This document shows positions 21,561 to 34,072 of a DNA stretch of 64,000 bases, in pieces. The DNA comes from Armigeres subalbatus (lineage: Eukaryota; Arthropoda; Insecta; Diptera; Culicidae). The stretch is taken from positions 429,244,338 to 429,308,337 of the forward strand of contig NC_085141.1 in NCBI RefSeq assembly GCF_024139115.2. Direction: 5' to 3'. The position numbers were made by a program, and so were the translations under genes. Numbering within the stretch: position 1 is the first letter of the stretch; each line of letters begins with the position of its first letter. The notes under the pieces were generated by a model. The model searched no databases. It was not told the origin of the DNA and worked only from the letters and a program-made list of their open reading frames with translations.

Positions 21561-22608
21561 GAACAGAATCCATCAGCGATCCGAATAGGAATCCACCTGC
21601 GACCCACACAGGAAATCTTTTATTTTTTCTGAATCACTTGAGATTTTTTTTAATCTTTCTAAATCTTTTGAATGATTTAGAAAATGATTCAAGTGTCTTC
21701 CCCTGGTAAAACGTTACAAACATTATTTTGTGTTCGGACCTAACGGAATGTTCACGCAGAATCATACCAAAACAAAACATTAGAAGTAAATTAGGCTATC
21801 CATGAGGACATTCAGCGATGGGACCGACAATCGAAAACAACACAAAGTGTGTATGCAGTTGAACGTAACTCACTTCTGGTGTAAACCGCGCTTAACATTT
21901 TCCTTTGAATTGTTGTCAGTCCGGTCAGAATGTGTCAAAAAATCAAGGTATTGCTTTTTGCATAGAAACTTTTCGTTTCGTCACTGAAACCATTGACACT
22001 TGTCTTCAGCGACTGCTTCCGCGATAGAGCATTTGCACATTTTATTCACTCATACATCTATATTGCTGTCAAAATGTGCATTTGACAATTAAATTTTCAA
22101 CTAAAAGCTCTATTTTTTGACACCGATGCACTCACACAACCAATCGACATCAGTTGTCAAAAAATCAGGAGTACCAACTTGACCACTATCTCCTTGTCGC
22201 CGAGTCTGGCGCTGAGTGCTCGGCGCGGAAACCCAAAGGTGGGAATAAAATTTTGGGGCTTATGCGCAATAAACAAAAATCGTCAGCTGATCGCAGCTGT
22301 CTTATGGATTGCCTTATAGTCGGGCCACCGCGAAACGTCTCATAAAATGCCTTATTGTTGCGTCTGTTTGTCTGTGCTGCAAGTAATTTTCTTTTCCCTC
22401 TTTTCCTCAGTTTTCCTCTGGATCTTTAGACGAGATAAGCACACGGAAAATAGAATGCGAGGTCGATGAAAAGCAACAAAGTCGGTAGATTCACACAAGT
22501 GTATCAAGATTTTTGTTTCTCCGCCGCCGTCGGCTTGGCAAAAAATTTAGCTGCTCTGATTGTTATCAAATTTTGAGAAGATTGTGTTCCTGCTGTAAAC
22601 AGTGAAAT
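21561..22608. other. Upstream region of the THAP/P-like gene
   Basis: No gene seen. It contains a short imperfect inverted repeat (CATTTGCACATTTT at about 22030 and AAAATGTGCATTTG at about 22073). The last ~200 bp presumably hold the promoter and 5' leader of the gene starting at 22609. No P-element-type terminal inverted repeat could be identified here. Confidence 0.5.
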
Positions 22609-25600
22609 ATGTCGAAGGTTTGCGTTGTTTGCGGTAACCGGGCCTCGGAAACCGATCGGGAAATAGTCGATCCGCTGCAGAAAGTCACCTATCACAAGAT
22701 TCCGATAAGCGCCGATCGGAACAAAAAATGGCTCGAGTTTTGCTCCCTGTCGAAGAAAGACAACATAAACAACAAGTTTGTTTGCAGCGATCACTTCGAG
22801 AAGCAGTACTTGGAACGAGACTTGAAATCGGAACTGTTGGATGGGGTCAAGCGGATGATTCTGACTAGGCAAGGTATTTGAACTAATTTTAAATTCTTCG
22901 CAGGTTTTACTATGTCCATTACTCCTAATAAGTATATTTTGGTTTCGCGTTTCTCGTACGTGAGTGGAGGTAGGTAGAGGCTATACTGCCGGTGGACACA
23001 TACCAAATTGTCCCATGTATATATGGAAACCTGGGATAATTATGCGTCCACCGGCATTATAGGATCACTCCACAAATGAACTTTTTCATTATCAAATTAA
23101 CTTTTTAACATTCAATTTTATTTCTCATATTTCACACGATAATTATTATAATAAATGGCGTAATCTAAATAGGTTAAATTGCTCGCAACAATAATTATTA
23201 TCTTAATTATTAAGATTTTCAGCCCGTGAGAGGTTCATTTCGTGGCTCGCAACAAGTCATTTTTCATACATTCCACTAAAAAGAGCTTAAAATATTTTTT
23301 TCCTACCCAATTGTTTCTTAAAAATTGACCGGATCGAACTGTGGGCTCAAAAGCTATGGCCAAAATACTATTTTCATAATGCTTTAGAAAGGCACCATTA
23401 CTTGATGAGTCTAAGTTAATAAAACAGCAAATATTTTACAACCAATCAGCGAGTTAATAATTCACGTTTCTCAAATGTCTTATTTCGAACAAAAAGAACC
23501 TATTTACCAAAATCTCTCATTCTTTGGCTCAAATTTGTTTGAAATAGGTACTAAAAACATACAATTAGAGCGTACAATAATGTTTTAGGCTTTCAAATTC
23601 ACGATATATATTTTATAAAAATGTTCAATGCACATACATATGTGACGTAATGGATGTAGTAAGTCTTCTAATATATTGAACTAATATCAGTTTTCAAATT
23701 CAGCGGTTCCCACAATCAAGAAGTCAAGGAGAAATAAACGAAGAAAATCAGAAGAATCAGAGGAAGATCAGCACAAAAAGCGAAGAGCGGAAATTGACAA
23801 ACTTCTAAATAGCGAGTATCCACAGCCAATTATGAACCCTTTTCGGCCAAAAACCGCGACACTCAAATCTTCAAAAACGAGTACCAATCGGAGAAATAAG
23901 CAAGTCCAGCCTAAAGATTTGGATGAAGTAATAGAGATAGAGCCACAACTACAGTCAAGTGGAGAGGAGCGCGGGCGTGTAAAAACGCTAGAGAAAGAGA
24001 ACAAGACGCTAAAGTTAAAAATTGAGGAGCTGGAGCAACTCATTCTGAAAAAGAACGACAAAATTAACCTCGCCAAAACGGAAATGGTAAATATAACAAT
24101 TGCGCTACAAGAGCTGAAGGATGTTGAAAATCGCAATCTTAACATTCGAGTGAGAGAGCTACTCAAAGGGTATTACACGGAGAATCAAATTCGCCGGGTG
24201 TTCAACAGCACGGATGTAGTTAGCTGGGCAAATGAAGAGATGAAACAAGCTTTCACTATACGAATGTTTGGAACCGATGTGTATGACTACATTTGCGAAC
24301 AACTTCGTTATCCCATACCGAATACAAAGGAAATGCTGCTCTGGGTGCAACAGTTGTACCAGCAAACAGGATTTCTGATTCCCACGCTGGGTATTCTGCA
24401 AGTTCTGGGTAGCAAAATGAATCCCCTTGAGCGAGAATGCATTCTCTTAATTGGACGAACAAAAGTACACCCGAAATATCATTATGATGCGGTCCGAGAC
24501 CAAGTTTTCGGTAAAACTGCGTACTTGTACTGCATTTGCGTTCAAAGCATTCTTGCAAATTGGCACCAAATCATTTATGTTGATTTTGATATGATTTATT
24601 CAACGGACATATTGATGGCACTGACCAACGAATTGTACGATGTGGGTTTCAACGTGGTTGGAATAAGCGCAATGTGCGACCAAGATCTTGCCGAACTTTG
24701 GACAGAGCTTGATGTGTCGACTGAACAACACTTTATAAGCCACCCTAAAACAAACCGGTCGATTTTTATGTTTTCATGCCCTATGTCAACGATGACGATG
24801 ATCCTCAAAACGTTTGTTGAAGACGGATTGCTCGTGCACGAAGATGTTTTAGTCACGAAAGACATAATTCAAAAACTGTATGAATCGAACAACCCGGACA
24901 TTACGCAACTGTTAAGCAGCACTACCCTGGATGCACTATTAAATGTAAGTATCCTCATCACACGTGTCTTATTTGTTCTTTTTTTGTATTTGATTAAATT
25001 ATAAAAAAAAATAGAAAATAAGCTTTGTTAGAAATAATTCAATCTTTTTTGCAGGAATCATATTTTTCGGAATTGGAATCCACAAGTGAACTTATTCCAG
25101 ACAACCTGGTGCAGGCTTTGAAGATACTGTCAGAAGAGGGAGAAGAAGCGGTAGCCGTTGCGGTTACGTTATTCGAGCTGTTTAGGGATTGGCACGAGTT
25201 GTTGTCCACGCAACCGAAGGACACCGGAGAAGCGGAAGATCTCCCCGTAACACAACAAGAGTATGGTTTGAACATCGACGAGCAGAACATTGTGTTAGAT
25301 GGCATGTATGATACAATCGAAACGTTAAAATGTTCTACTGAGCAGGCTTCCTGTTTGCAACAAGCAATATTGATATCTATAAATTCTTTGAAAAAACTCC
25401 TGATTGACCTAAGGCAGAGGCACGGTTGCAAATCGATACCCACGAGAAACCTCACGTTGTTCAATTTGAACCGGGTTTTCGTTGCTTTTCAAGAGAACAA
25501 TTCTTCCAGTGTCCAACCAAGTAGAAAGATTCTTTTCCGGTTATGCGAAACTATCGCAGAGAAAGACGAATTTTCTCTTTCGAGTATAATTGCGAAAAAG

Positions 25601-26029
25601 ACTCTTCTACCATCGCTCAAAATCAATCAGGTTTCGGATGAAGATGCTGACCCAGAGATTTCTAACATTTCTGAGAAACAAGCCTGCTCACATCTCACTC
25701 ACTACGTCGCCAAAATGCTACGAGAGAAGTATGAATACTTGGGTAATCAGACATTCGTGATTGAGAGGAAAGCTAATAGCTATGTTGTTATGCCGGAACA
25801 GCCCACGGGAACGGTTGAGCCATCAAAGATTTGGGTTGAACAGGCCAAGAAGCTCGAGACGTACGTGTCCAACATAACATTCTACCGAAACGAAAACATT
25901 GTGGAAAGTCTTGTTAACTCTATTTCTAGGCGGCACCCTAAGATGGGTGTTGATATCATTCGACTGTACGTACAAAGGCGCATAATGATTAAGCTAAATA
26001 ACTTAAATAAAAATCCTGAGTTTGTTTAG
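22609..26029 (+). CDS. THAP-domain P-element-like transposase, intact, three exons
   Basis: Exons inferred at 22609-22873, 23704-24944 and 25055-26029 (donors G|GTATTT and AAT|GTAAGT; acceptors AAATTCAG and TTTTTTGCAG). They join in frame to 826 codons. Exon 1 is a THAP DNA-binding zinc finger: C5-x2-C8, W41 and C59-S-D-H62-F. Splicing to exon 2 creates AVPTI, the conserved box that closes THAP domains, which strongly supports the intron. A coiled coil follows (KTLEKENKTLKLKIEELEQ), then the P-transposase catalytic region (LLKGYYTENQIRRVF; IYVDFDMIYSTDIL) and a helical C-terminal part. The length fits P transposase and THAP9 relatives. No stop or frameshift is present, unlike other transposases in this window. 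AATAAA follows the stop directly. No terminal repeats were found, so it may be a domesticated copy or an element whose ends are too diverged to see by eye. Confidence 0.88.
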
Positions 26030-26073
26030 AACAAAATAAAGACTGTTGTATTCGTTATATGAAGTATACCATG

Positions 26074-26347
26074 TACAGCAACCGTTCGCTAACTGGGCTA
26101 AAACACCAGCCCAGTTACCGAACGCCGCTTTTTAACTGGGCTGACGAGGGAATTCGCGATGCATTGTTGTGATCGTGTTTTACATGAAGCTTAAAGAATA
26201 TACCATTCAGAATCCCCTCGTCACCGAGTCTTTGTTGTTGTTTTTTGACGGATAACTGCTTTTTAACTGGGCTTTGGCCCAGTTAGCGAACGCCCAGTTA
26301 AAAAACAGTCCAGTTAAAAGGCGCCCAGTTAGCGAACTGTTGCTGTA
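26074..26347. mobile_element. TA-flanked MITE, CAGCAACCGTTCGCTAACTG ends
   Basis: The ends TACAGCAACCGTTCGCTAAC and GTTAGCGAACTGTTGCTGTA are inverted repeats bounded by TA. The interior repeats CTGGGC/GCCCAG. It resembles the element at 5477-5738 in layout and lies about 45 bp past the stop codon of the P-like gene. Confidence 0.85.
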
Positions 26348-26499
26348 TTTGTTTAAATGATTTGACTATCAACTTCTACTTTTATTCATTACGTATCAAC
26401 GTGGCTTCCAAATGTGCTAATTCCCGTCTTATCTTTCATCATATTATAATTCAACAATGCATTGGAATCGCAATGCAGTGCACTTTTTCACAATTACGT

Positions 26500-26845
26500 A
26501 CTTATGGGTCCTGTACACGCGGAATGGTGCAAAGGGCCGACTTGAAGATCTTTACCCTGGTCGATGTCCAGCTATCGCCTTAACCTGTTGCCAAGTCCGA
26601 TTTTGGTCGACTTCTTTTATTTCTTTATTAAGGCTTCGCTGCCATGAGCCTCTGCGTTTGTAATATCCAGCTGGGTTTCAGTCTCGTGCTTGTTTCTAGA
26701 ATTCGTTTCCGCCCCTACGTAAGTTGTGGCCGACCCAGCTCCACTTCCGTTCCCGAATTTCAGTTTCTAATCGGCCTCTGGTGACAAGGGAAATAGAGCT
26801 CGTTGTTTGAGATCCAGTTGTGAGGCCACCAGGCACGAATGTGTT
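26500..26845 (-). pseudogene. 3' remnant of a non-LTR retrotransposon ORF2
   Basis: The minus strand, with stops and shifts, reads WWPHN/ISNNELY.., then IRERKWSWVGHNLRRGGNEF, then a W-x-Q-V-x-AIAGHRPG-like block. This is the conserved C-terminal tail of RTE/CR1-like ORF2 proteins after the reverse transcriptase. Only about 115 codons survive and they are heavily mutated. Confidence 0.6.
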
Positions 26846-27349
26846 ATGAACTTATAAGATATAAAAAATCACAAAAACAAAGTAAAAAAACGCGAATTAT
26901 GTACCGCAAGCTGGTGATGAGTGTTCTCTACTGATACACACCACGTTTCGCTAGCGCGCAGATTTCACTTTAAAAAGAATTAGAGCAATTTTTATTGGAA
27001 ACATAAATTAAATAATTATTAGTGATGAACTCTTTATTATAAGCAAAATCACTCTAATAAATTATTTTGAAAAAATAATAAATTATCCCAGAAAACAATT
27101 TCAAATGTCAATTAGGTCTGAATATGGACTATTTTCAGACCTAATTGACACTTGAAATCACTTGTCATAGGTCAGGTGTTGAAATCATTTCTTTTTTAAT
27201 CATTACGGCTCTTCAGGGCTCCCTACTGAATATTATCTTCGCTTGACACTCTTCCAGCGTCAGCCCAGACCAGCATAGTTTGCCATTGTATATAAGCTCA
27301 ACAATATCCACCTGATATAACTCGTGATTAAGGCAGTATTCTATCGGTA
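26846..27349. other. No gene seen; contains a 59-bp hairpin
   Basis: AT-rich spacer. At 27099-27157 TTTCAAATGTCAATTAGGTC and GACCTAATTGACACTTGAAA form a near-perfect hairpin, possibly a residual MITE. Confidence 0.55.
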
Positions 27350-27490
27350 TGTAAGTCGTAGGATTGCCAATCCGGAGATGGCGAGTTCGATTCTCGGTCC
27401 GATCTAGGATGTTTTCGGGTTGGAAACTTTATCGACACCATTGAAAAGCTTTCAATTAATAACTGAGGTAAGGCCAATAGAATTGTAAAG
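27350..27490 (+). mobile_element. tRNA-derived SINE-like copy
   Basis: Contains AATCCGGAGATGGCGAGTTC followed by GATTCTCGGTCCG (a B-box match to GTTCGANTC) and ends TTCAATTAATAACTGAG. It is the second copy of the family at 2500-2697. Confidence 0.6.
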
Positions 27491-28002
27491 CCGGTAAAGT
27501 TCCAGTTGGAATGAAAAGAATGCTAGAAAAAATCATAAGGGTTGTGTACAAGACACGACCGCCCAACGTAAACTACGTAAAACAGTTTGGTGAAATGAAG
27601 AATCTAGTGCCAGTGCAAGAATACATATTTGCAGTAGCTCTCTACAATACGCGCTCGTTATTCTGCTACGAACGGCAACGTAATTCTGCTACGACGTCGT
27701 ACTTTGATCAAATTCGTCTCGCCTCAATCTTCCTATGTTAAAAATGGTATCCATGAGAAGAATCGATTAATTCCCAATAATGCATATTTCGAATCACTAA
27801 CGACCACACGACCCACGCCATAGGCTGAAATAACAAAACCAAATAAGAATCTTAAAAGAATTAAACTTGACTGCCACTGAAGCCATCCATGCGAATACAT
27901 ATTTGTAGCATCTCCCTCCGACGCGCGCCCGATTTTTCCAATATCCCATATGTATTTGGAATAAAATTTGCTCAGCAACTCCGCCGATGGTCGAAAAATC
28001 TC

Positions 28003-28265
28003 GATCAATCGATTAGTAACTAATCGATTACTCTAGATTCTTGACGATTATTGAATCGATTCATCGTTCAGTAGTAATCGAATAAAAATTAATCGATTAT
28101 CATAACGATGAATCGATTAATTGAAGTAATCGAAATCTAATAGTTGTCGTGAAATCCCGATTAATCGATTACTCTCGATTCTTGTCGATTATTGAATCGA
28201 TTAATCGTTGGGCAGTAATCGATTATCACAACAAATAATTGATTAATCGAAGTAATCGATTAATT
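28003..28265. repeat. ATCGATTA-rich palindromic tandem repeat
   Basis: Two diverged copies of a segment of about 120 bp, each stuffed with ATCGATTA/TAATCGAT. They share the order AATCGATTACTCTAGATTC..GATTATTGAATCGATT..AGTAATCGA. Because the core is self-complementary, the whole block can fold on itself. No ORF. Confidence 0.75.
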
Positions 28266-28289
28266 TGCGACATCTCTCCCGATGCTGGG

Positions 28290-28747
28290 ACCGCTCTCCG
28301 CGATATTTCAAATGAAATGCCACGCGCGCGGGGGAAAGCAGTTTTCTTATAATCAATAAAGATGGCCATTAGTCCCGCCTCTTTGTTGTCCGGTATGACT
28401 GCAAATATTGTGTAACCGTCACACACTCACCAAAGGGGCGTGGCTACAGGTTCAACTTTATTGATTACAAGAAAGCAGCTCATTATTAGAGATGAAGGAT
28501 CATATGGTTGACCTTATGTAAAATACGTTTAAAACCAAATATGCTGAAATAAAAATGAATTTAAGTTCAAAAAAAAAAAGTAAAGTAAGCTCATTCGCGC
28601 GCGCGAGCCATTTCGTTCGAGAGCTCCTACCGTTCGCGGAGCTCCTACCGGAAATGTTATTCCCGGCGATGGTGTTTGTCGCGCGGTCGTCGTAATTAAC
28701 ATTAGCAGTGCTCAGTTTAAATTTTGTTGTATGATGTAGGAGAAATG
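28290..28747. repeat. Dispersed repeat, left copy flanking the Tnp2-like transposon
   Basis: Shares long stretches with 35027-35470: GAAATGCCACGC, CAGTTTTCTTATAATCAATA, TTGTTGTCCGGTATGACTGC, GGAGCTCCTACCGGAAAT, and GTAGGAGGAATGACGGC-like sequence. It is interrupted by small indels. Apparent ORFs are in non-conserved frames. Confidence 0.8.
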
Positions 28748-28922
28748 ACGGCTTTGGCTGGTTTTGTTCTATTATTTTCCTGGGGGGAGCGTTAGTTGAC
28801 CAAATTTTATGAAATTTGGCCACAATATTCTTTGATATGCAAAGAATTTTTAGGCCAAATTTGGGCATAATTAGTTACAGAAAACCCCCTGTCAATAATA
28901 GAACAAAATCTGCCAAAGCCGT
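28748..28922. mobile_element. 175-bp MITE with ACGGCTTTGGC ends
   Basis: ACGGCTTTGGCTGGTTTTGT at the left is mirrored by ACAAAATCTGCCAAAGCCGT at the right, continuing as TCTATTATT/AATAATAGA. The matching segment at 35374-35460 keeps only the left half. The right end abuts the Tnp2-like transposon. Confidence 0.85.
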
Positions 28923-29500
28923 ACCCAAGGAACAATTGGATGCTTCTAAAAAACACTTGAGTTTAAAAGAAGCTTAATTACAGCATCCGTAGCTGAATAA
29001 ATTGATAGTTGAATCGATAGTTTATTAAAACAAACTAGCATTTACTAAAAAGCTTTTATTCCACAAATGCCTAGTGTTTAAATTAAAAGCTGAATCAACC
29101 ATTTGATATGCAAACAAAGTGACTTCTGTTCTGCTATCCGTTGATAGTTGATCTATTAACTGTCTAAAAGCTTCTACAGATCATATTAACGCTCATGATA
29201 AACTTCTACATATGTGCTGAATAACATATTTTACTTATGTTTGAATATCATTTAGTTAAGCTTATGACCGGCTAATGTGAATAGCAGCAGTGAACTACAC
29301 TTTTATTCAAACATAACATATTGAGTCTCCGTAAAAGTTCTTTTAAAAGCGTAATAGGCGTTCTTTATATGATTTGTTCAAATAAGCCACGAATACAGAA
29401 TAATCACTTAACTTAATTAACTTAATTTGTTCTCGTTCCTTAGCTCAGCTCTATTCTTAATTCTTTGGCAATACGGTTCGTTTTGTTTTGCTGCTCAACA

Positions 29501-31656
29501 ATGGACAAAATTTACAAGAAATACAAAAAAAGTGGATCATTCCATAGAAATTTGAAACGCGCACGAGAGAAATACGAAGATGTTGTTAAAAATATTTGTT
29601 GCACACCTGCATCTAATGCAAAAAATGAGCAACTTGTTCACACGACGATCACTGGATCCGAAAACATACCCGGCGAATCGACTCGACGTAAGTTGACCCG
29701 TTTTACCATATCAACCATGAAAACAAATAAAACAATAAATATAAAAACTATTTTCTTTTTAAGACCGTTGTGAAGTGCATGCACAAGCCATGAGCTTGGA
29801 AAAACAGAGCGATATACCAGATTCGAACGGGCACTCTGATGACACTTCTGAGGAGAATAACGAAGATCCTGCAGTTCAAGTCTTCACTGGTTCTGAAGAA
29901 AAGGACATCAATATTTCTATGAAATCGTGGTCTTTACGGCACAATATTACTCATCGGGCGTTGAAAGACTTGCTACAAATAATGAGGCATCAGTACAATG
30001 ACCAACGATTACCTGTTGATCCTAGGACATTACTTGATACTCCACAATCTACGGGAAAATTGTGCATCGAAATGGTGGGAAATATTGGCATTTTGGACTT
30101 CAAAAGTGTTTAGGACATTGGTTTCTTTCAACTTGCTGAAGACATCTCAATAAGCATCAACATCAATATAGACGGTCTACCGATACACAAAAGTTCGAAA
30201 TTCCAATTGTGGCCTATTCTATGTAATGTCCACAGCTTCTCCAACCTAAAACCAATGCCTGTTGGAATTTTCTTTGGAAAATCCAAACCCACAAACGTAA
30301 ATGATTTTTTGACACCATTTGTCAATGAACTTATTCCCATTTTACAAAACGGATGTACTGTAAATGGCCACAAAATCAAGACCAAAATCAGATGTTTTAT
30401 TTGTGATTCACCTGCTCGGGCTTTCGTAAAAGGTTGGTTCATTTACAGATTTAAAATATATGTAATAACAAATTCAAGTTTATGGATTTTACTATTTAAT
30501 TTAATTTAATATTTAACCTTTCAGGTGTCGCAAATTTCAACAGCAAAAATTGGTGTCTAAAATGCACGATATAGGGCGAATATTCACATGTCTCACGCAC
30601 AGTTATCTTTCCATCATTGCAATGCACTCATCGAACGGATGAAAAATTTCGCAACAAAATGTATGAGAAACATCACAATGACGAAGAATCTCCCATCTTG
30701 AGAATTACAGATGTCGACATGATCAAGGATTTTGTAGTAGCCGACTCTCTCCACCTTTTAGATCTGGGCGTGATGAAAAGGCTTCTTATTGGTTGGAGAG
30801 ATGGTACATTGGGATTTTCCGGAAAACTTAGTTCATTTCAAATTCAAAAATTATCGGAGAGAATCACTAGAATCAGACTACCTTGCGAGTTCCACCGTAA
30901 AATAAGATCCTTAGATTGCTTAGCATTTTGGAAAGGCACTGAATGGCGAACATTTTTGAATTACATCGGTATTGTATACGTGATATGTTAAATGAAGCAT
31001 CATACTACCATTTCCTCCTTTTGTTCACTGCGGTTACGATTTGTTCCTCAGATTTCTATGCCAGTTTGAGACCTCTTGCACAAACACTATTTGAAAAATT
31101 CATCGAGGAGTTCAAAAATATTTACGGGGAACAGTATATCACTAGTAATATACACAATCTGGACCACATGGTAGCTGACGTTGAGAGGTTTGGATCTTTG
31201 GATTCCATTTCTGCATACCCTTTTGAAAACTCCTTATCTCAGCTAAAAAGATGCCTACGACAAGGGAACAATTGTTTGAAACAAGTGGCAAATAGAATCC
31301 TTGAGAAAAGTACTGGACTCTCGGAAAAGGATTCTCGCGAAACAAGCAAACTATTATTTCCAAATTTGCTCAAACGAAATAACAACATATATTGTTCAAC
31401 TCGAGAAAAACTACTTTTGAATCAATCGTTTGAGAATTCGTGGTTTCTATCAAATCAGAATGAAATTGTCAAATTGTTTGACGCTTCATACGATGAACAA
31501 AATCAAATTGTCATTCGAGGCTTTTCCGTGAAATTACCTGAAGACTTTTTCGTATTGCCAATTCGATCTTCTTTTTTAGGTATATATAAAGCAAACATAT
31601 CTTTGGCCAATCCTTCAAAGCCTTATCGCCCATCAGACATTATTTGTAAAATGTAG
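29501..31656 (+). pseudogene. Tnp2/Transposase_21-like transposase, spliced, lightly damaged
   Basis: Exon 1 is 29501-29687 (MDKIYKKYKKSGSFHRNLKR, basic). An intron with GTAAGT/TTTTAAG borders leads to exon 2 at 29764-30432. A second intron (AAAG|GTTGGT to CTTTCAG) leads to exon 3 at 30525-31656. The conserved core reads DGLPIHKSSKFQLWPIL, NDFLTPFVNELIPIL, then CFICDSPARAFVKG joined across the intron to VANFNSKNWCLKC, the order seen in Tnp2-type transposases. Further on are DSLHLLDLGVMKRLL and HNLDHMVADVERFG..AYPFEN. Damage consists of TAG at 30111-30113, TAG at 30572-30574 and a one-base shift near 30975. If functional it would excise and insert the element in the nucleus. Confidence 0.72.
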
Positions 31657-31960
31657 TAATAAGCTATAAGGATGGCTACAATGTTTTTGTGCCAGTGTTA
31701 CACACATTTTTGTAATAAAAAGTATATTATATAAATAAATCTATTTATTCTAAAAAAAACAGTTTATCGATTTTTATTTGATTGTTATCATATTTCGAAT
31801 GATGTACAGGAATTCGATATTTTAATTATTGTCGAAAAGAATAAAATATTGAACAAAACCTCAAAAACGAACTAAAATCGCACCTTCATGCCAAGCAATT
31901 AAAACCAACTGAAACCAAATCTTCATGGTTAACACAGAATTAACAAAATGTGACAAATCA

Positions 31961-33757
31961 TTACGACGAACTGTAATTAGGATCCCAATCCTCCACCTTG
32001 CTCACTACCATCTCGCTGCCCGAAACCTCACTGTTAGATGATTTACTCGATTGTGTATCATCGTCTGTCGAGAGGCTTCCATCACTCTTAGAACTTCTGA
32101 TTGAAGCAACAGTCACTGAAAAACAAAACAAGATCAATCAATCACAAGAAAGAAAAGAGATCGTCAAAACTACCTGTAGCTTGCGCCTTTTTCTGTCTTT
32201 TTGTTTTTCGATGAATTGTTGGTTGGCGCAAACCCTTCGCTTCATTTCGTTTTTAGCATTCCTTGTGATTTGTTTGAAAAATGTTGAAGAAGCTGCCTGG
32301 AGAAAGTCATATTCACACTGCGGACAATAGCAAAGAATGTGTCCAGGATGTTGGTACAATTCTTGATTGCCAATTTGATGAACATTTCATCATTACGCCT
32401 CGTTCGAAGAAATGATCCACAAGTGTATACGAAATGTTCAATCCGTTGCAGTTGTCACCAACAAAACCAACGATCTTTTTCATGTAAGAGGTCTGTAAAT
32501 ATGTAATATAAATTATCTGCGAGTCCAAGAACAGTGCTTAAATTTCGCAACTTTGAATTCGTCAAAAAGGTAGATTGAGGTTAAGGAATCGCTCCTGATA
32601 GAACTTTCCTGTTTTTCGTTTATATTTTTTACAAAAACAAATAGATTGAATAATAAAAAACGGTCACAAAGATAATTCAATACTTACGAAACGCTTTGCG
32701 TTGATTTCATCCGCTAGGTTCTTCTCCAGCTCATGGATTTGTTCGATGCATGACACCGGAGAAAATTTTATGTCATCCTCATTGTCATCGAACGGTTTTG
32801 TTTGGGCACGTAAAGCTGCAGCAAGCTTAACGTCCATATCACTTTTAAAAGATGCCATCATAGTCCCAACTGCCGAAAGTATTTCTTGCTTCATTTTGGA
32901 GCACTCATATTCGATTTTTTCCGTAACGGGCTTAACGATGTAGTCAACATCAATAGGTTCCTGTAATGTACATATACATTATAAATAAAATATCTCAAAC
33001 ACACAGTAAAGCAATTCCGTACTTGTTGGTAATACATGTATTCACCCTCCGTCGTAATCGCCTGATTTCCTGCCAAAACTGATTGTCCTTCTCCGGAGAC
33101 AGGTACTGTTGTCACGATAACGGGTTGTTCGGGAGCTGACTGCGTGGCGACGTTATTTACCGGATTCATACTTGCAGAGCAGAGCAAGTTGTGTGATGGT
33201 TCAGGATGATTCTGAGAATCATTGACGATCGATTGATTGACGGTATTCAATTCTGTCCCTGATACCGTACTGGAGGTACTGTGATTTCCTGAAAAGTGGA
33301 CACCCAAATGTTTTAAGACAGTAATAAAATATATTGAAAAACATACCATCTGCTGGAACCAGATGATTGAAATCGAATCTTTGGCTGCTGCCATCCTTCA
33401 TCGTTTTCTTTTGCTTTTTCTTCCGCGGTGCTGCGCCGGAGCTCTCCGTATTTTATCCCGACAGCTCGGCTGCTTCCTCGTAGGACGGTATATTCTTCCT
33501 TTTGACGCTGCACACAATTTTACTCCAACTGGTGCATGGTTCCGACTTTAGATTTGTCCGCAACTTGTTTACATTTTTACCGGGCCAAAACAGATACCCA
33601 TCTCGGACCCATCGACACGGAACTGCGCTGAGGACATGTTTTCCCGCTTCTTTTGTTTGAACAACAACAAAATAATCTGGAATTAGATATTAAAATATAA
33701 AATTAGAATATATTTAAATTTTTGATGTTTCCAATATTTACCTTTTGATTGTTCCAT
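31961..33757 (-). pseudogene. Convergent companion gene of the transposon, six exons, DUF4806-like C-terminus
   Basis: A start at ATG 33757 (MEQSK) is spliced to exon 2 (33674-33347), which reads VPCRWVRDGYLFWPGKN and IPSYEEAAELSG with one in-frame TAA. Exon 3 (33288-33023) is Ser/Asn/Gln-rich linker. Exon 4 (32960-32688) contains IEQIHELEKNLADEINAKRF, probably coiled coil. Exon 5 (32492 to about 32174) holds YMKKIVGFVGDNCNGLNISY, VDHFFERGVMMKCS and FLQAASSTFFKQITRNAKNE, but needs small frameshifts near 32340-32390. A last exon ends at TAA 31961. Every junction is GT/AG and keeps frame. The WPGKN..SYEEA N-terminus and the VDxFF..C-S C-terminus match insect DUF4806-type proteins found beside such transposases. 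The function is unknown, perhaps DNA binding or transposition support. Confidence 0.6.
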
Positions 33758-34072
33758 TTTTCACGATAGCGAAAACATTTGCGCAAGATGCAATGACGGA
33801 CGACAATGACAGCAGTATGAATAAGAGCGTGTCAAGCGTTGCATAGGTACGTCAAAATACAGGGCAGGGCAAAACCGAACGGAAAATGTTTACCACTGTG
33901 GTAAGATCACTTGTTCAGTTTTAAACCGATTGTTCAACGATGTTATCACAATGATTAAATGTGTCGAAAAAGTTAACTTTGTTCAGCTACATTATGTTGC
34001 ACTGTCATTTGCTACAGCATTTATTCAATCTTGTCAAGCTTTTATATATGTTTAGTTACGTCTCATTTAACA

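Noticed and set aside
19901..21632. ORFs with GSLGDSCPNR-like repeats
   Set aside because: Artefacts of the CGGATCGC minisatellite.
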